This document shows, piece by piece, positions 14,541-22,505 of a DNA stretch of 37,196 nucleotides (position 1 is the stretch's first letter; each line of letters opens with the position of its first letter). Below the pieces are notes generated by a model. The model was not told where the DNA came from. It worked only from the letters and a program-made list of their open reading frames with translations, and did no database searches. The DNA is from Clostridiales bacterium (GTDB taxonomy: Bacteria; Bacillota; Clostridia; Oscillospirales; Oscillospiraceae). Where the stretch lies: positions 1 through 37,196 of the forward strand of contig SFGJ01000014.1 in the NCBI GenBank assembly GCA_004557655.1. The letters are read 5' to 3'. The position numbers and the translations under genes were made by a program.

Positions 14541-14909
14541 ATGGCAACCAAGAAACCAACAAACACAAAAGCGGCGGCACAGAAAACTCCACTGACCGCT
14601 AAAATCGACCGCATGATCGAGCGTGAGGACGCGACGGTCAAAGCCTATGCCAGCGTCAATATCGGCGGCGCGTTCGTTATTAAGGACATCGCCGTGGTGG
14701 ACGGTCAGAAAGGAATGTTCGCCCGGATGCCCTTTCGCTCCTACAAAACCAGCAGCGGCGAAACAAAATATTCCGACATTGCCTTTGCCCTCACCGATGA
14801 GGCAAGACAGAGTCTTAACGACGCCGTTATCGGCGCTTACCGTGAAGCTTTGGAGGAATCCGAGGACGAATTACCCGATGAGGACGAAAGCCCTGCACAA
14901 AAGATGTGA
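14541..14909 (+). CDS. SpoVG-family nucleic-acid-binding protein
   Basis: 122 residues; SD ACAGGAGG before ATG 14541. Residues 30-100 (AYASVNIGGAFVIKDIAVVDGQKGMFARMPFR, then SDIAFALTDEARQSLNDAVIGAYREAL) match SpoVG, a small DNA/RNA-binding regulator in Firmicutes. The first 28 residues are basic and Ala/Thr-rich (KKPTNTKAAAQK), probably disordered. The protein ends with DEDESPAQKM, an acidic patch plus Met, like the neighbouring cargo proteins, whereas I do not recall chromosomal SpoVG ending this way. Mobile-element SpoVG copies are common; regulation of element or host transcripts is inferred. Confidence 0.87.
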   Translation: MATKKPTNTKAAAQKTPLTAKIDRMIEREDATVKAYASVNIGGAFVIKDIAVVDGQKGMFARMPFRSYKTSSGETKYSDIAFALTDEARQSLNDAVIGAYREALEESEDELPDEDESPAQKM

Positions 14910-14983
14910 CTTTTTTCTGAAAAGTGCAGATTTCGCTGGACTTTCCGAATTTTTTCGGTATCCTGTAGGTAGAGGTGGTAAAT

Positions 14984-15736
14984 ATGAGAAAGACGAAAAT
15001 GCTCGCAGCCCTCCTCGCAGGACTGATAACACTGAGCTTTGCAGGGTGCGGTGCGGATAAGGCAGAAAATACAAGCAACGATCCTGCAAGCACGGAAAGC
15101 GGCATCACGGCAACGGTAACGGACAAGGCTTCCGAGCCGACTGCCGAGGGCAGCCTGCCTGCGGGTACGGAAAGCACGACCGACTCTACAACAGAAAAAG
15201 AAAAGGCCGAAAGCAATGCCCCTGCCAACAGCGGCAAAACGGAAGCCGCCAAGACTGCGGATACCGAATCGCCAAAGCAAACCGAAGCCCCCAAGGTGAC
15301 AGAAACCCCAAAACAGGCCGAGCCGCCGAAGGTCACAGAGCCGCCGGAAACCAAACCGACCGAGCCGCCCACGAAACCCACCGAACCGCAGCCCACCGAG
15401 CCTCCTGCAACGGAGCAGCCGAAGGGATTCACCGAAGCCGACCATACACGCATCGTGTCCGAGGTCAAAACCTATGCGGAAAGCTATACCGCCAAGGGCT
15501 TCACCTTCGAATGGGCAGAGGAATTGGAGTTCGGATGGGATGTGGGCTGGATGGGAACGCCGAGGATCGGCCGTGACGGTGTGGACGGGGTCATCAGCAC
15601 CCTAAAACACCATGTGGATCTGATCTATAAAACCGGCACCGACCCTGCCAACGGCGTGACCGCAAACAGCGTCCGCTATAAGGTGGTGCAGCTGGAAATC
15701 GACGGCGGGATCGCCTATGCCGTAATATACGGCTGA
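14984..15736 (+). CDS. Lipoprotein with Pro/Thr/Glu-rich spacer
   Basis: 250 residues from ATG 14984; an in-frame GTG at 14975 is possible, but AGAGGTGG spaces correctly to 14984. MRKTKMLAALLAGLITLSFAGC is a lipoprotein signal with lipobox SFAGC, so Cys 22 would be lipidated and the protein anchored outside the membrane. Residues 25-145 are a disordered stalk rich in T, E, P and K (repeats such as EAPKVTETPK and PTEPPTKPTEP). Residues 150-250 form a compact domain (FTEADHTRIVSEVKTYAESYTAKGF, then VISTLKHHVDLIYKTG and a beta-rich end). I do not recognise the domain. A weak promoter (TGGACT, 16 bases, TATCCT at about 14938-14965) lies upstream. It directly precedes the adhesin, so a mating-surface role is plausible. 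Confidence 0.78.
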   Translation: MRKTKMLAALLAGLITLSFAGCGADKAENTSNDPASTESGITATVTDKASEPTAEGSLPAGTESTTDSTTEKEKAESNAPANSGKTEAAKTADTESPKQTEAPKVTETPKQAEPPKVTEPPETKPTEPPTKPTEPQPTEPPATEQPKGFTEADHTRIVSEVKTYAESYTAKGFTFEWAEELEFGWDVGWMGTPRIGRDGVDGVISTLKHHVDLIYKTGTDPANGVTANSVRYKVVQLEIDGGIAYAVIYG

Positions 15737-15758
15737 TACAATATTATAACCCTCATGA

Positions 15759-15790
15759 GAATGTCGTGAAATCCACGGCATTCTTTTTTT
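15759..15790 (+). terminator. Terminator-like hairpin upstream of the adhesin gene
   Basis: GAATGTCGTG / CACGGCATTC, 10 bp with one T-G pair and a 5-base loop, then seven Ts (15784-15790). It lies 27 bases before the adhesin start. Confidence 0.9.
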
Positions 15791-15816
15791 ACACCAAATT
15801 GAATGGAGGAATCTCT

Positions 15817-18800
15817 ATGAAAGCCAAAACAAAACGAGTGGTGACGGCAATGCTTGCCGTCGTTATGCTGCTCACAACACTTCTGCCGCTGACCGCCTCG
15901 GCCGCCGATGTGACGATGGATCTGAACAACTGCCATGTCAGTTGGGATTACACCCTCACCGACGAGGACGGAAACACCTTCTCCGCCGCCTACGGACTGA
16001 GGGCTGCAGACGACATCTACTTCAATAAGGGCTTCAGCCCCAATCTCAGCAGGATGCACGATTATACCGCCAAGCGCAGCGGTCTCACCGGAAACAAATC
16101 CGATTGGGTATACGGCAAGGACTATGTCTATTGCTTCTGCATTGAGCGCGGCATCCCGCTGCCGGACAATACGGAATATGCCGGCTCCGCCGATGCAAGC
16201 CACGGAGATAAGTATAAGCGGCTGACAGAGAATCAGAAGGATTTGCTCAAGCTCGCACTGACCTACGGTTACCCCAACCGTGTGGGCTTGCAGACGAGCA
16301 AGGACGCCAACGCCTGCTACGCCGCCACCCAGCTCATCGTGTGGCAGATCACCATGGGCTTTCGCAGCTCCGCCACCGAGCTGAACGACAAAACCTATCC
16401 CATGAGCGGATACAGCGGCACGATGACCGAGCAGTATACGCGCAACAAATATCTGAAAGTCTACTATGATGCCATTCTCTCGGACATGGCAAGGCATTAC
16501 ACCCGTCCGAGCTTCACTGCCTATACGCCGGGTGCCGCAAAAACCTTTGAGTTGGAATACAAAAACGGCAAATACACCGTCACCCTCACCGACAGCAACA
16601 ATATGCTCGGTGATTACTATGTGTCGGTCAGCGGCGGTGTCAGTGCATCCGTCAGCAGCAACACGCTGACCCTCACCTCGACCAAGCCCATCAATGACGC
16701 GGTCACCGTCAAGCTCAACCGCCGCGTGTACTCCACCAATATGAGTACGGGCTTTCTCATCTGGTCTGTGCCGGGAAAAGAAAGCGCCAATCAGGATATG
16801 GTGTCCGGCGTTCCTGCCGACAACGACCCTGTGCCGTCCTATCTCAAGGTGCGCACGGCGGCAGGCAGTGCCAAGATCGTCAAGGTAAGTGAGGACGGCA
16901 AGGTCGATGGCATCACCTTCCGCATTCAGGGCGAAGGTGTGGATCAGACCGTTAAAACCGCAAACGGCGGCGTGATTCAGGTAGATAACCTCAAGCCCGG
17001 TGTTTACACCGTGACCGAAACCGAATATGACAAATATATTCCGCAGGAAGTCCGCCGTGTAACCGTTGTCAGCGGTCAGGTGTCTACCGTCAATTTCAGC
17101 AACAAGCTTCGCCGCGGCGACCTCGCGGTCAAAAAGAACGCCGAGGACGGACTGACCGAGGGCATGAAGTTCCGCCTCTACGGAACATCGCTTTCCGGCA
17201 TTAAGGTCAATGAATTTGCCGTGACCGACAAAAACGGCGTAGCAACATTCAAGGATGTGCTTATCGGCACGGGATATACCATTGAGGAAGTCGACACCCC
17301 GACTCGCTATGTCGTACCCGAAAAGCAGACCGCTGCTATTGAGTGGAACAAGGTAACGAACAAAGCCTTTGACAATGTCCTCAAGAAGTTCAATGTCACC
17401 GTAACCAAGAGCGACAGCGAAAAGGGCTTGCCGCAGGGCGACGCTTCTCTCGCAGGTGCAAAGTACGGCATCTATAAGGGCAATCAGCTCATCGACACCT
17501 ACACCACCGATGCAAACGGTCAGTTTACCACCAAGTATTATATTTGCGGCGAAGACTGGTCGCTGAAAGAAATCAGCCCATCCGAAGGATACCTTCTTAA
17601 CACAGAGAGTCAGCACATCGGTGCGGAGGCCAAGCTCTACACGGTTGAGTACAACCTCGCAAAGCCTCTCGACTCCCTCGAAGATGTTATCAAGGGAAAA
17701 ATCGCTGTCATTAAGCATTGCGATGACGGCACTACCAAAATCGAAACACCCGAAAAAGGTGCAGAGTTTGAAGTATATCTGCAATCGGCGGGCAGCTATG
17801 AGAACGCCGAGGAAACCGAACGGGATATCCTTGTATGCGACGAGAACGGTTTTGCCGAAACCAAGGACTTGCCCTATGGCGAATACACCGTAAAGCAGAC
17901 CAAGGGCTGGGAAGGCAAGGAATTACTTGCACCTTTCAATGTCTTTGTTAAGGAAAACGGCGAAATCTATCGCTTCCTCATCAACAACGCAACCTTTGAG
18001 GCACTCATTGAGATTGTCAAAAAGGACGCCGAAACGGGTAAAATTATCCCTGCCTCCGGCATCGGCTTCAAGGTACGCAACACCGACACGGGCAAATATA
18101 TCGTGCAGCATATCAACTACCCGACGCCTACGGACATCGACATCTATTACACCGATGTAACAGGCAAGCTCATGATGCCCGAAAAGCTGCCCTACGGCAA
18201 TTATGAGATCATCGAGCAGTGTACGGCTTACGGGTATGTTCTCGACTCCGCTCCCATCGCATTCAAAGTGGACGGCAGCAAGACGGTCGTAACCGTAGAA
18301 AAGCACAATATGCCGCAGAAAGGCATCGTCAACATTTCAAAAAGCGGTGAGGTCTTCTTCTCCGCTGTGGAGTCAGACGGCGTGTACAGCCTTGTTTTTG
18401 CAGATAAAGGTCTCGCAGGTGCGGTCTATGAGATTACCGCCGCCGAGGACATTATTACGCCTGACGGCACTCTGCGCTACGCCAAAGATACGGTTGTTGA
18501 TACCGTAATCACCGATGAAAACGGTACGGCGGAAAGCAAGGCACTGTACCTCGGCAAGTATACCGTCAGAGAAACAAAAGCGCCCTACGGCATGGTGCTG
18601 AACGGTACGCCCAAGACCGTCGAGCTGACCTATGCCGGAGAAACCGTTGAAATTACCGAAACCGCCGCCGAGTTCTGCAATGAGCGCCAAAAGGCAGTTC
18701 TGTCCCTTGCCAAAATTCTCGGCAGAGATGACACCTTTGGCATCGGAGATAACGGCGAAATCCTCTCGGTGCAGTTCGGACTGTATGCTGCCGAGGATCT

Positions 18801-20214
18801 GTTCGCCGCAGACGGCTCATTCGTCACGAAGGACGGACTGCTTGAAATCGCAAACTGCGATGAAAACGGCAATATCACCTTCGTGACGGACATTCCCGTA
18901 GGCGCAAAGCTGTATGTCAAGGAAATTGCGACGGACAATCATTATATCCTCTCGGATGAAAAATATCCCGTGACCTTTGAGTACGCCGGACAGGATACCG
19001 CCCTTGTGGAGATCAAGTCAAACGGCGGCGAAGCCATCAAAAACGATATCCTCTACGGCTCGGTCAAGGGAGTGAAAATCGACCGTGAAACCGAAAAGAG
19101 CATCGCAGGTGCCGTGTTCGGGCTGTTCCGTACAGACACAAGTGAATTCACAGAGGAAACCGCTGTGTTGATTGCCGAATCCAACAAAGACGGTATTTTC
19201 CTCTTTGAAAACATCCCTTACGGCAATTGGCTCATTAAGGAGCTGCAGTCTGCGGACGGATACCTCGCCAATGACGAAATCTATACCGTCCGCATCAGCG
19301 AGAACGGACAGACCATCGGCATTACGGTCGTCAATGATCGCATCCTCGAAATCAAGACCACCGCCACGGTTGACGGCTTGAAGGAAATCTGTGCAACCGA
19401 GGTGTTCACGCTGACTGACACCGTATCCTACAGCCACCTCATCCCCGGCAAGGAGTATGTACTCAAAGGTACGCTTATGGATAAGAACACGGGCAAAGCC
19501 TTTACCGAAAACGGCGAAGCCGTAACAGCCGAAACCGTCTTTACACCCGAAGCTCCGAACGGAACGATTACGGTATCCTTTACCTTCGATTCAAGGCTCA
19601 TTAAGGAAAACACAAGTCTTGTGGTTTTTGAAACGCTGTATAAGGACGGCAAAGAGCTTGCCGTACACGCAGATATTGAGGACGAGGATCAGACCGTCAA
19701 GGTTACCGTTCCCGAAATCGGAACAAAGGCAACCGTAAACAGCGAAAAGTCCGCTGACGCCAAGGGCGACATTACCATTGAGGACACCGTTTCCTACAAG
19801 AACCTTACGGTCGGTAAGGAATACACCGTCAAGGGCATCCTTATGGACAAGGCAACGGGAATGCCGTTCCTCGTAAACGGCAAGGAAGTGACCTCCGAAA
19901 TTACCTTTACGGCAGAGAGAAAAGACGGAGAGATTACCGTCCGCTTTACCTTTGACGGCAGTAAAATCACCAAGCAGACCGACCTTGTTGTGTTTGAAAC
20001 GCTCTATCGTGACGGCGTGGAGCTGGCCGCTCATGCCGATATTGAGGATGACGGTCAGACCGTAACGCTTACGCCTCCTGCTCCTCCCGTTCCGCAGACG
20101 GGTGACAACTCCAACCTCGGCTTCTGGATCGGACTCGGTGCTGTGGCACTCGGCGGCGTGATTGCCTGCATTATTATGTACTGCAAGCGTAAAAAGGACG
20201 AGGATGACGAGTAA
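15817..20214 (+). CDS. Sortase-anchored adhesin with thioester, Cna_B/SpaA-like and VaFE repeat domains
   Basis: 1465 residues from ATG 15817 (SD AATGGAGGA); an upstream in-frame start overlaps the hairpin and lacks an SD. Signal peptide about 1-29 (VVTAMLAVVMLLTTLLPLTASA). Residues 100-200 form a thioester (TQXA-type) domain: Cys in YVYCFCIERG (C106/C108) and Gln in ATQLIVWQI (Q172) are the cross-link partners that can bond covalently to host or partner surfaces. From about 350 to 1180 come repeated Cna_B/SpaA-type beta domains (GVYTVTETEYDKY, YTIEEVDTP, YGEYTVKQT, YGNYEIIEQ). Two VaFE-type repeats follow near 1190-1410 (LVVFETLYKDGKELAVHADIEDEDQTV and its twin). The wall signal is VPQTGD (1425-1430), a hydrophobic helix and a KRKK tail. 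A class B sortase lies downstream in the transfer cluster. Probable role: mating-pair or surface attachment. Confidence 0.93.
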   Translation: MKAKTKRVVTAMLAVVMLLTTLLPLTASAADVTMDLNNCHVSWDYTLTDEDGNTFSAAYGLRAADDIYFNKGFSPNLSRMHDYTAKRSGLTGNKSDWVYGKDYVYCFCIERGIPLPDNTEYAGSADASHGDKYKRLTENQKDLLKLALTYGYPNRVGLQTSKDANACYAATQLIVWQITMGFRSSATELNDKTYPMSGYSGTMTEQYTRNKYLKVYYDAILSDMARHYTRPSFTAYTPGAAKTFELEYKNGKYTVTLTDSNNMLGDYYVSVSGGVSASVSSNTLTLTSTKPINDAVTVKLNRRVYSTNMSTGFLIWSVPGKESANQDMVSGVPADNDPVPSYLKVRTAAGSAKIVKVSEDGKVDGITFRIQGEGVDQTVKTANGGVIQVDNLKPGVYTVTETEYDKYIPQEVRRVTVVSGQVSTVNFSNKLRRGDLAVKKNAEDGLTEGMKFRLYGTSLSGIKVNEFAVTDKNGVATFKDVLIGTGYTIEEVDTPTRYVVPEKQTAAIEWNKVTNKAFDNVLKKFNVTVTKSDSEKGLPQGDASLAGAKYGIYKGNQLIDTYTTDANGQFTTKYYICGEDWSLKEISPSEGYLLNTESQHIGAEAKLYTVEYNLAKPLDSLEDVIKGKIAVIKHCDDGTTKIETPEKGAEFEVYLQSAGSYENAEETERDILVCDENGFAETKDLPYGEYTVKQTKGWEGKELLAPFNVFVKENGEIYRFLINNATFEALIEIVKKDAETGKIIPASGIGFKVRNTDTGKYIVQHINYPTPTDIDIYYTDVTGKLMMPEKLPYGNYEIIEQCTAYGYVLDSAPIAFKVDGSKTVVTVEKHNMPQKGIVNISKSGEVFFSAVESDGVYSLVFADKGLAGAVYEITAAEDIITPDGTLRYAKDTVVDTVITDENGTAESKALYLGKYTVRETKAPYGMVLNGTPKTVELTYAGETVEITETAAEFCNERQKAVLSLAKILGRDDTFGIGDNGEILSVQFGLYAAEDLFAADGSFVTKDGLLEIANCDENGNITFVTDIPVGAKLYVKEIATDNHYILSDEKYPVTFEYAGQDTALVEIKSNGGEAIKNDILYGSVKGVKIDRETEKSIAGAVFGLFRTDTSEFTEETAVLIAESNKDGIFLFENIPYGNWLIKELQSADGYLANDEIYTVRISENGQTIGITVVNDRILEIKTTATVDGLKEICATEVFTLTDTVSYSHLIPGKEYVLKGTLMDKNTGKAFTENGEAVTAETVFTPEAPNGTITVSFTFDSRLIKENTSLVVFETLYKDGKELAVHADIEDEDQTVKVTVPEIGTKATVNSEKSADAKGDITIEDTVSYKNLTVGKEYTVKGILMDKATGMPFLVNGKEVTSEITFTAERKDGEITVRFTFDGSKITKQTDLVVFETLYRDGVELAAHADIEDDGQTVTLTPPAPPVPQTGDNSNLGFWIGLGAVALGGVIACIIMYCKRKKDEDDE

Positions 20215-20552
20215 TGAAAAAGGTGTATGTCTGCGCTCCCCTCGGAGGAAATATTGAGGAAAATCTCAAAAAGGTTAAGACATATACCGAATACGCACTG
20301 AGGTGCGGCACGGCTCCGGTCGTGCCGCATTTCTATGCGGAATGTCTTGACGATAACTATCCCAAAGACCGTGAAGTCGGCCTGGCGGCGGGAATGTCGC
20401 TGCTGTGGCTTTGCGATGAGGTTTGGGTATTCGGAGATACCGTCACGGACGGCATGAGTGCCGAGTTGAAATTCTGCAAAAACCTCAATATCCGAGTCCG
20501 AAAGATAACCGAAAAAGAAATCCAAAAAGTGATTGGAGGTAATCCCTTATGA
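20214..20552 (+). CDS. DUF4406/DUF7768-like protein (nucleoside-deoxyribosyltransferase fold)
   Basis: 112 residues; its ATG overlaps the adhesin stop by one base, with GACGAGTAATGA at the junction. MKKVYVCAPLGGNIEENLKKVKTYTEYALRCG, VVPHFYAECLDD, GLAAGMSLLWLCDEVWVFGDTVTDGMSAELKFC are characteristic of DUF4406-type proteins related to nucleoside 2-deoxyribosyltransferases. Such proteins occur in phages and mobile elements, where a nucleotide-related or signalling role is suspected but not shown. The end overlaps the next start by 4 bases, implying coupling to the pilin-like gene. Confidence 0.8.
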   Translation: MKKVYVCAPLGGNIEENLKKVKTYTEYALRCGTAPVVPHFYAECLDDNYPKDREVGLAAGMSLLWLCDEVWVFGDTVTDGMSAELKFCKNLNIRVRKITEKEIQKVIGGNPL

Positions 20553-20890
20553 ATCCTATGAAAAAGAAAACCGTCAGAATCCTTTTCTGTGTTCTGCTCG
20601 TGGCCGTCCTTGTGTCGGCCTTCTCCATGACCGCCTTTGCCGCAGGCGATGTGGCGGGTGCAATCGAGAATACTTGGAATGCTGCCAAGGGGCAAATTCA
20701 GACGGTCGTCAACAATGTTGTTTTTCCCGTGTGTGATATGATCCTCGCCATCCTTTTCTTCGTGAAGGTCGGCACGGCTTACTTCGACTACAGAAAGCAC
20801 GGACAGTTTGAATTCGCAGCTCCCTGCATTCTGTTCGCCTGCCTTATTTTCACGCTGACCGCACCGCTGTATATCTGGTCTATCATTTGA
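20549..20890 (+). CDS. DUF3852 protein, VirB2/TrbC pilin-like
   Basis: 113 residues; SD TTGGAGG before ATG 20549. Signal peptide about 1-31 (RILFCVLLVAVLVSAFSMTAFA, cleavage near AFA-AGDV). Two hydrophobic segments follow (about 55-75 and 88-110: FPVCDMILAILFFVKVGTAYF and APCILFACLIFTLTAPLYIW) joined by DYRKHGQFEFA. This topology, with both termini outside after processing, fits the VirB2/TrbC class. DUF3852 is the name I know for it in Tn1549-type elements, where it is a transfer component. It is the first gene of the mating apparatus. Confidence 0.82.
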   Translation: MNPMKKKTVRILFCVLLVAVLVSAFSMTAFAAGDVAGAIENTWNAAKGQIQTVVNNVVFPVCDMILAILFFVKVGTAYFDYRKHGQFEFAAPCILFACLIFTLTAPLYIWSII

Positions 20891-20947
20891 AAAGCGTGCA
20901 AACGGTATAAAACAGGACTGAATTTCACAAAAAAATCACCCTTAAAT

Positions 20948-21028
20948 CACTTGCTAATACATTCTGTATGGATTTGCAATTGTTCTAAAAACTGTATTAG
21001 CCGTTTATACTATGTATAAGAGAGTTAG
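20948..21028. promoter_or_regulatory. Operator/promoter region of the XRE regulator gene
   Basis: CACTTGCTAATACAT at 20948-20962 and an inverted repeat GCTAATACA (20953-20961) / TGTATTAGC (20993-21001), then TGTATAAGAGAGTTAG (21013-21028). The first element recurs identically at 21500-21514, and the last recurs with one mismatch at 21481-21496, so both flank the regulator gene. A TATACT -10 at 21006-21011 with TTCTAA 17 bases upstream gives a plausible promoter inside the repeats. This is what autoregulation by the encoded XRE protein would look like. Confidence 0.6.
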
Positions 21029-21053
21029 TAACCGAAAGGAAACGGGTGATGTT

Positions 21054-21386
21054 ATGATAGATAAAAGAATCGGACAGCGAATCAAAGAATGCCGCGAGAG
21101 GATCGGGCTTACGCAGGAGCAGTTCTCGGAAAAGACCGGACTTTCCGTCAATTATATTTCCACGGTGGAGCGCGGCGGCTCTTTTCCGAGATGCGAAAGG
21201 CTGATCACCATACTGAATGGCCTGCAGGTCTCGGCAGACGCCATCTTCTGTGATGTGATCGACCATGCGGTCGAATACAAGGAGAACGAGCTCAGCCGCC
21301 GTCTTTCCGCACTGCCTGCGGAGGAACAGAACAGGATCCTGCAAATGCTCGACCTCATGATAAAGCAAGCGGAAAACAATAAATAA
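21054..21386 (+). CDS. XRE-family helix-turn-helix transcriptional regulator
   Basis: 110 residues from ATG 21054; AAAGGAAACGGGTG supplies an SD, and an earlier in-frame start at 21012 lies inside the operator repeat. Residues 5-60 are a Cro/C1-type HTH (RIGQRIKECRERIGLTQEQFSEKTGLSVNYISTVERG), with the recognition helix NYISTVERGGSFPR. The C-terminal 45 residues form helices that probably dimerise (SRRLSALPAEEQNRILQMLDLMIKQ). It lies between two copies of matching direct repeats, consistent with control of its own promoter and of the DUF1273 gene promoter. It is a candidate switch for the transfer genes. Confidence 0.88.
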   Translation: MIDKRIGQRIKECRERIGLTQEQFSEKTGLSVNYISTVERGGSFPRCERLITILNGLQVSADAIFCDVIDHAVEYKENELSRRLSALPAEEQNRILQMLDLMIKQAENNK

Positions 21387-21403
21387 CGGTATAAATTATC
21401 GGA

Positions 21404-21428
21404 CTGCACGGTTTTCGTGCAGTTTTTT
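21404..21428 (+). terminator. Terminator of the XRE regulator gene
   Basis: CTGCACG (21404-21410), GTTTT loop, CGTGCAG (21416-21422), then TTTTTT. Perfect 7-bp stem, 18 bases after the stop codon. Confidence 0.92.
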
Positions 21429-21441
21429 GTTTTTCGACACT

Positions 21442-21514
21442 TTGTTTCGACAGATTTTTCTGTTATAATGGTGAAAACTGTGTATAAGCGAGTTAGACAC
21501 ACTTGCTAATACAT
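21442..21514 (+). promoter_or_regulatory. Promoter with XRE-type operator repeats for the DUF1273 gene
   Basis: -10 TATAAT at 21464-21469 with a TTGTTT-type -35 at 21442-21447 (16-base spacer). Downstream lie TGTATAAGCGAGTTAG (21481-21496) and CACTTGCTAATACAT (21500-21514), copies of sequences upstream of the XRE gene. Their place after the start site suggests repression. The SD ACAAGGAG then precedes ATG 21537. Confidence 0.7.
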
Positions 21515-21536
21515 ATACAAGGAGAACAGAAAAATC

Positions 21537-22043
21537 ATGAACAAAACTTGCTGCTTCACAGGACACAGACCGAAATCCCTGCCCTTCGGTTACGACGAAG
21601 GTGCGGAAGGCTGCAAAAGACTCAAGGCACTGCTGACCGAGAGCATTGAAAAGCAGATCACCGAAAACGGCGTGACGCATTTCATCTCCGGCATGGCGAT
21701 GGGTGTGGACATCTACGCAGCCGAGGCGGTGCTGGAGCTCAAAGAAAAGTATCCGCACATAACGCTGGAATGCGCCATTCCCTGCGAAACCCAGGCAAAT
21801 CGCTGGAGCGAAGGCTGGCGGAACAGGTACTTCGATATTATCTACCGCTCCGATGACGCACAGACACTGCAAACCCACTATACCTCCGACTGCATGATGA
21901 AGCGGAATAAATATATGGTGGACAACAGCGATGTTGTGATAGCCGTATGGAACGGTGAAAAAAGCGGCACCGGAAACACGGTGGACTATGCTTTGAAAAA
22001 CGGGAAAAAGGTCATCATCATTGATCCGAATACACTGAAATGA
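21537..22043 (+). CDS. DUF1273/YpsA-like SLOG-fold protein
   Basis: 168 residues; SD AAGGAGAAC before ATG 21537. TCCFTGHRPKSLPFGYDEG, THFISGMAMGVDIYAAEAVL, ITLECAIPCETQANRW, MVDNSDVVIAVWNGEKSGTGNTVDYALKNGKKVIIIDP form the SLOG/Rossmann-like DUF1273 pattern, with GMAMGVD and GEKSGTGNT as ligand-binding loops. SLOG proteins bind nucleotide-derived ligands and are often linked to phage defence or stress sensing. Its promoter carries the regulator's operator repeats, so it is probably under the XRE protein. Ligand and function here are unknown. Confidence 0.85.
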   Translation: MNKTCCFTGHRPKSLPFGYDEGAEGCKRLKALLTESIEKQITENGVTHFISGMAMGVDIYAAEAVLELKEKYPHITLECAIPCETQANRWSEGWRNRYFDIIYRSDDAQTLQTHYTSDCMMKRNKYMVDNSDVVIAVWNGEKSGTGNTVDYALKNGKKVIIIDPNTLK

Positions 22044-22061
22044 CGCTTGTGAACGGCGCAG

Positions 22062-22098
22062 AAACCGCTGCAAACTCAAAGATTGCGGCGGTTTTATT
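22062..22098 (+). terminator. Terminator-like hairpin
   Basis: AAACCGCTGCAA / TTGCGGCGGTTT, 12 bp with one T-G pair and a short A-rich loop, followed by TTATTTT. It lies 18 bases after the DUF1273 stop and 65 bases before the next start. Confidence 0.85.
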
Positions 22099-22162
22099 TT
22101 GCGCTGGACTTCCGCCGCAGTGTGTGATATGTTGTGTGACTTGGAAAGGAGGAAAGACCGAT

Positions 22163-22441
22163 ATGGGATTTTTTTACAAGCTGTTCAACGGCGAAATCTG
22201 CCCGATAGAAAACCTCGTCAGGCAAACGCCCGAATACACCAAGGCACTTCACGAGCTCGCCGCCGCTTCCGATAAATTGGAAAAGTCGCTGACGCCCGAA
22301 CAGTCGGATCTGTTCTACGCAATGAAAAACGCCAAAGCGGAAGTGGAAACGATCCTGCAGGCCGAAGCGTACCGAATGGGCTTCATAGACGGTTTGGAAA
22401 TGAAAAAAGACATAGAAACAAACGGGAATGCCGCTGACTGA
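22163..22441 (+). CDS. DUF6809-like small protein
   Basis: 92 residues from ATG 22163, which has a strong SD (GGAAAGGAGG); the frame is open further upstream but includes a hairpin. GFFYKLFNGEICPIENLV, a helix with EYTKALHELAAASDKLEKSLTPEQSDLFYAMKN, and EAYRMGFIDGLEMKKDIE match my memory of DUF6809, short helical proteins of ICEs and phages. No membrane segment. Function unknown. Its stop codon lies inside the 5' arm of a terminator hairpin. Confidence 0.75.
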   Translation: MGFFYKLFNGEICPIENLVRQTPEYTKALHELAAASDKLEKSLTPEQSDLFYAMKNAKAEVETILQAEAYRMGFIDGLEMKKDIETNGNAAD

Positions 22442-22491
22442 TTAAGAGTCGGCGGCTTTTCTCATGCGGCAGACACCTCGTCTGCCGTTTT
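22430..22491 (+). terminator. Two tandem terminator hairpins
   Basis: Hairpin 1: GCCGCTGACT (22430-22439) / AGTCGGCGGC (22447-22456), one T-G pair, then TTTT. Hairpin 2: CGGCAGAC (22467-22474) / GTCTGCCG (22480-22487), then TTTT. The second ends 15 bases before the VirB6-like start. Confidence 0.85.
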
Positions 22492-22505
22492 CATTTAGAA
22501 ATGAG

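Noticed and set aside
15241..15420. Low-complexity direct repeats as a DNA element
   Set aside because: They encode the T/E/P/K-rich stalk of the lipoprotein and are explained by it.
15715..17784. 689-residue minus-strand reading frame over the adhesin
   Set aside because: Antisense shadow caused by biased codons; the plus-strand adhesin has signal peptide, domains and sorting signal.
22040..22162. N-terminal extension of the DUF6809-like gene
   Set aside because: The extension spans a terminator hairpin and has no SD, while ATG 22163 has a strong one.
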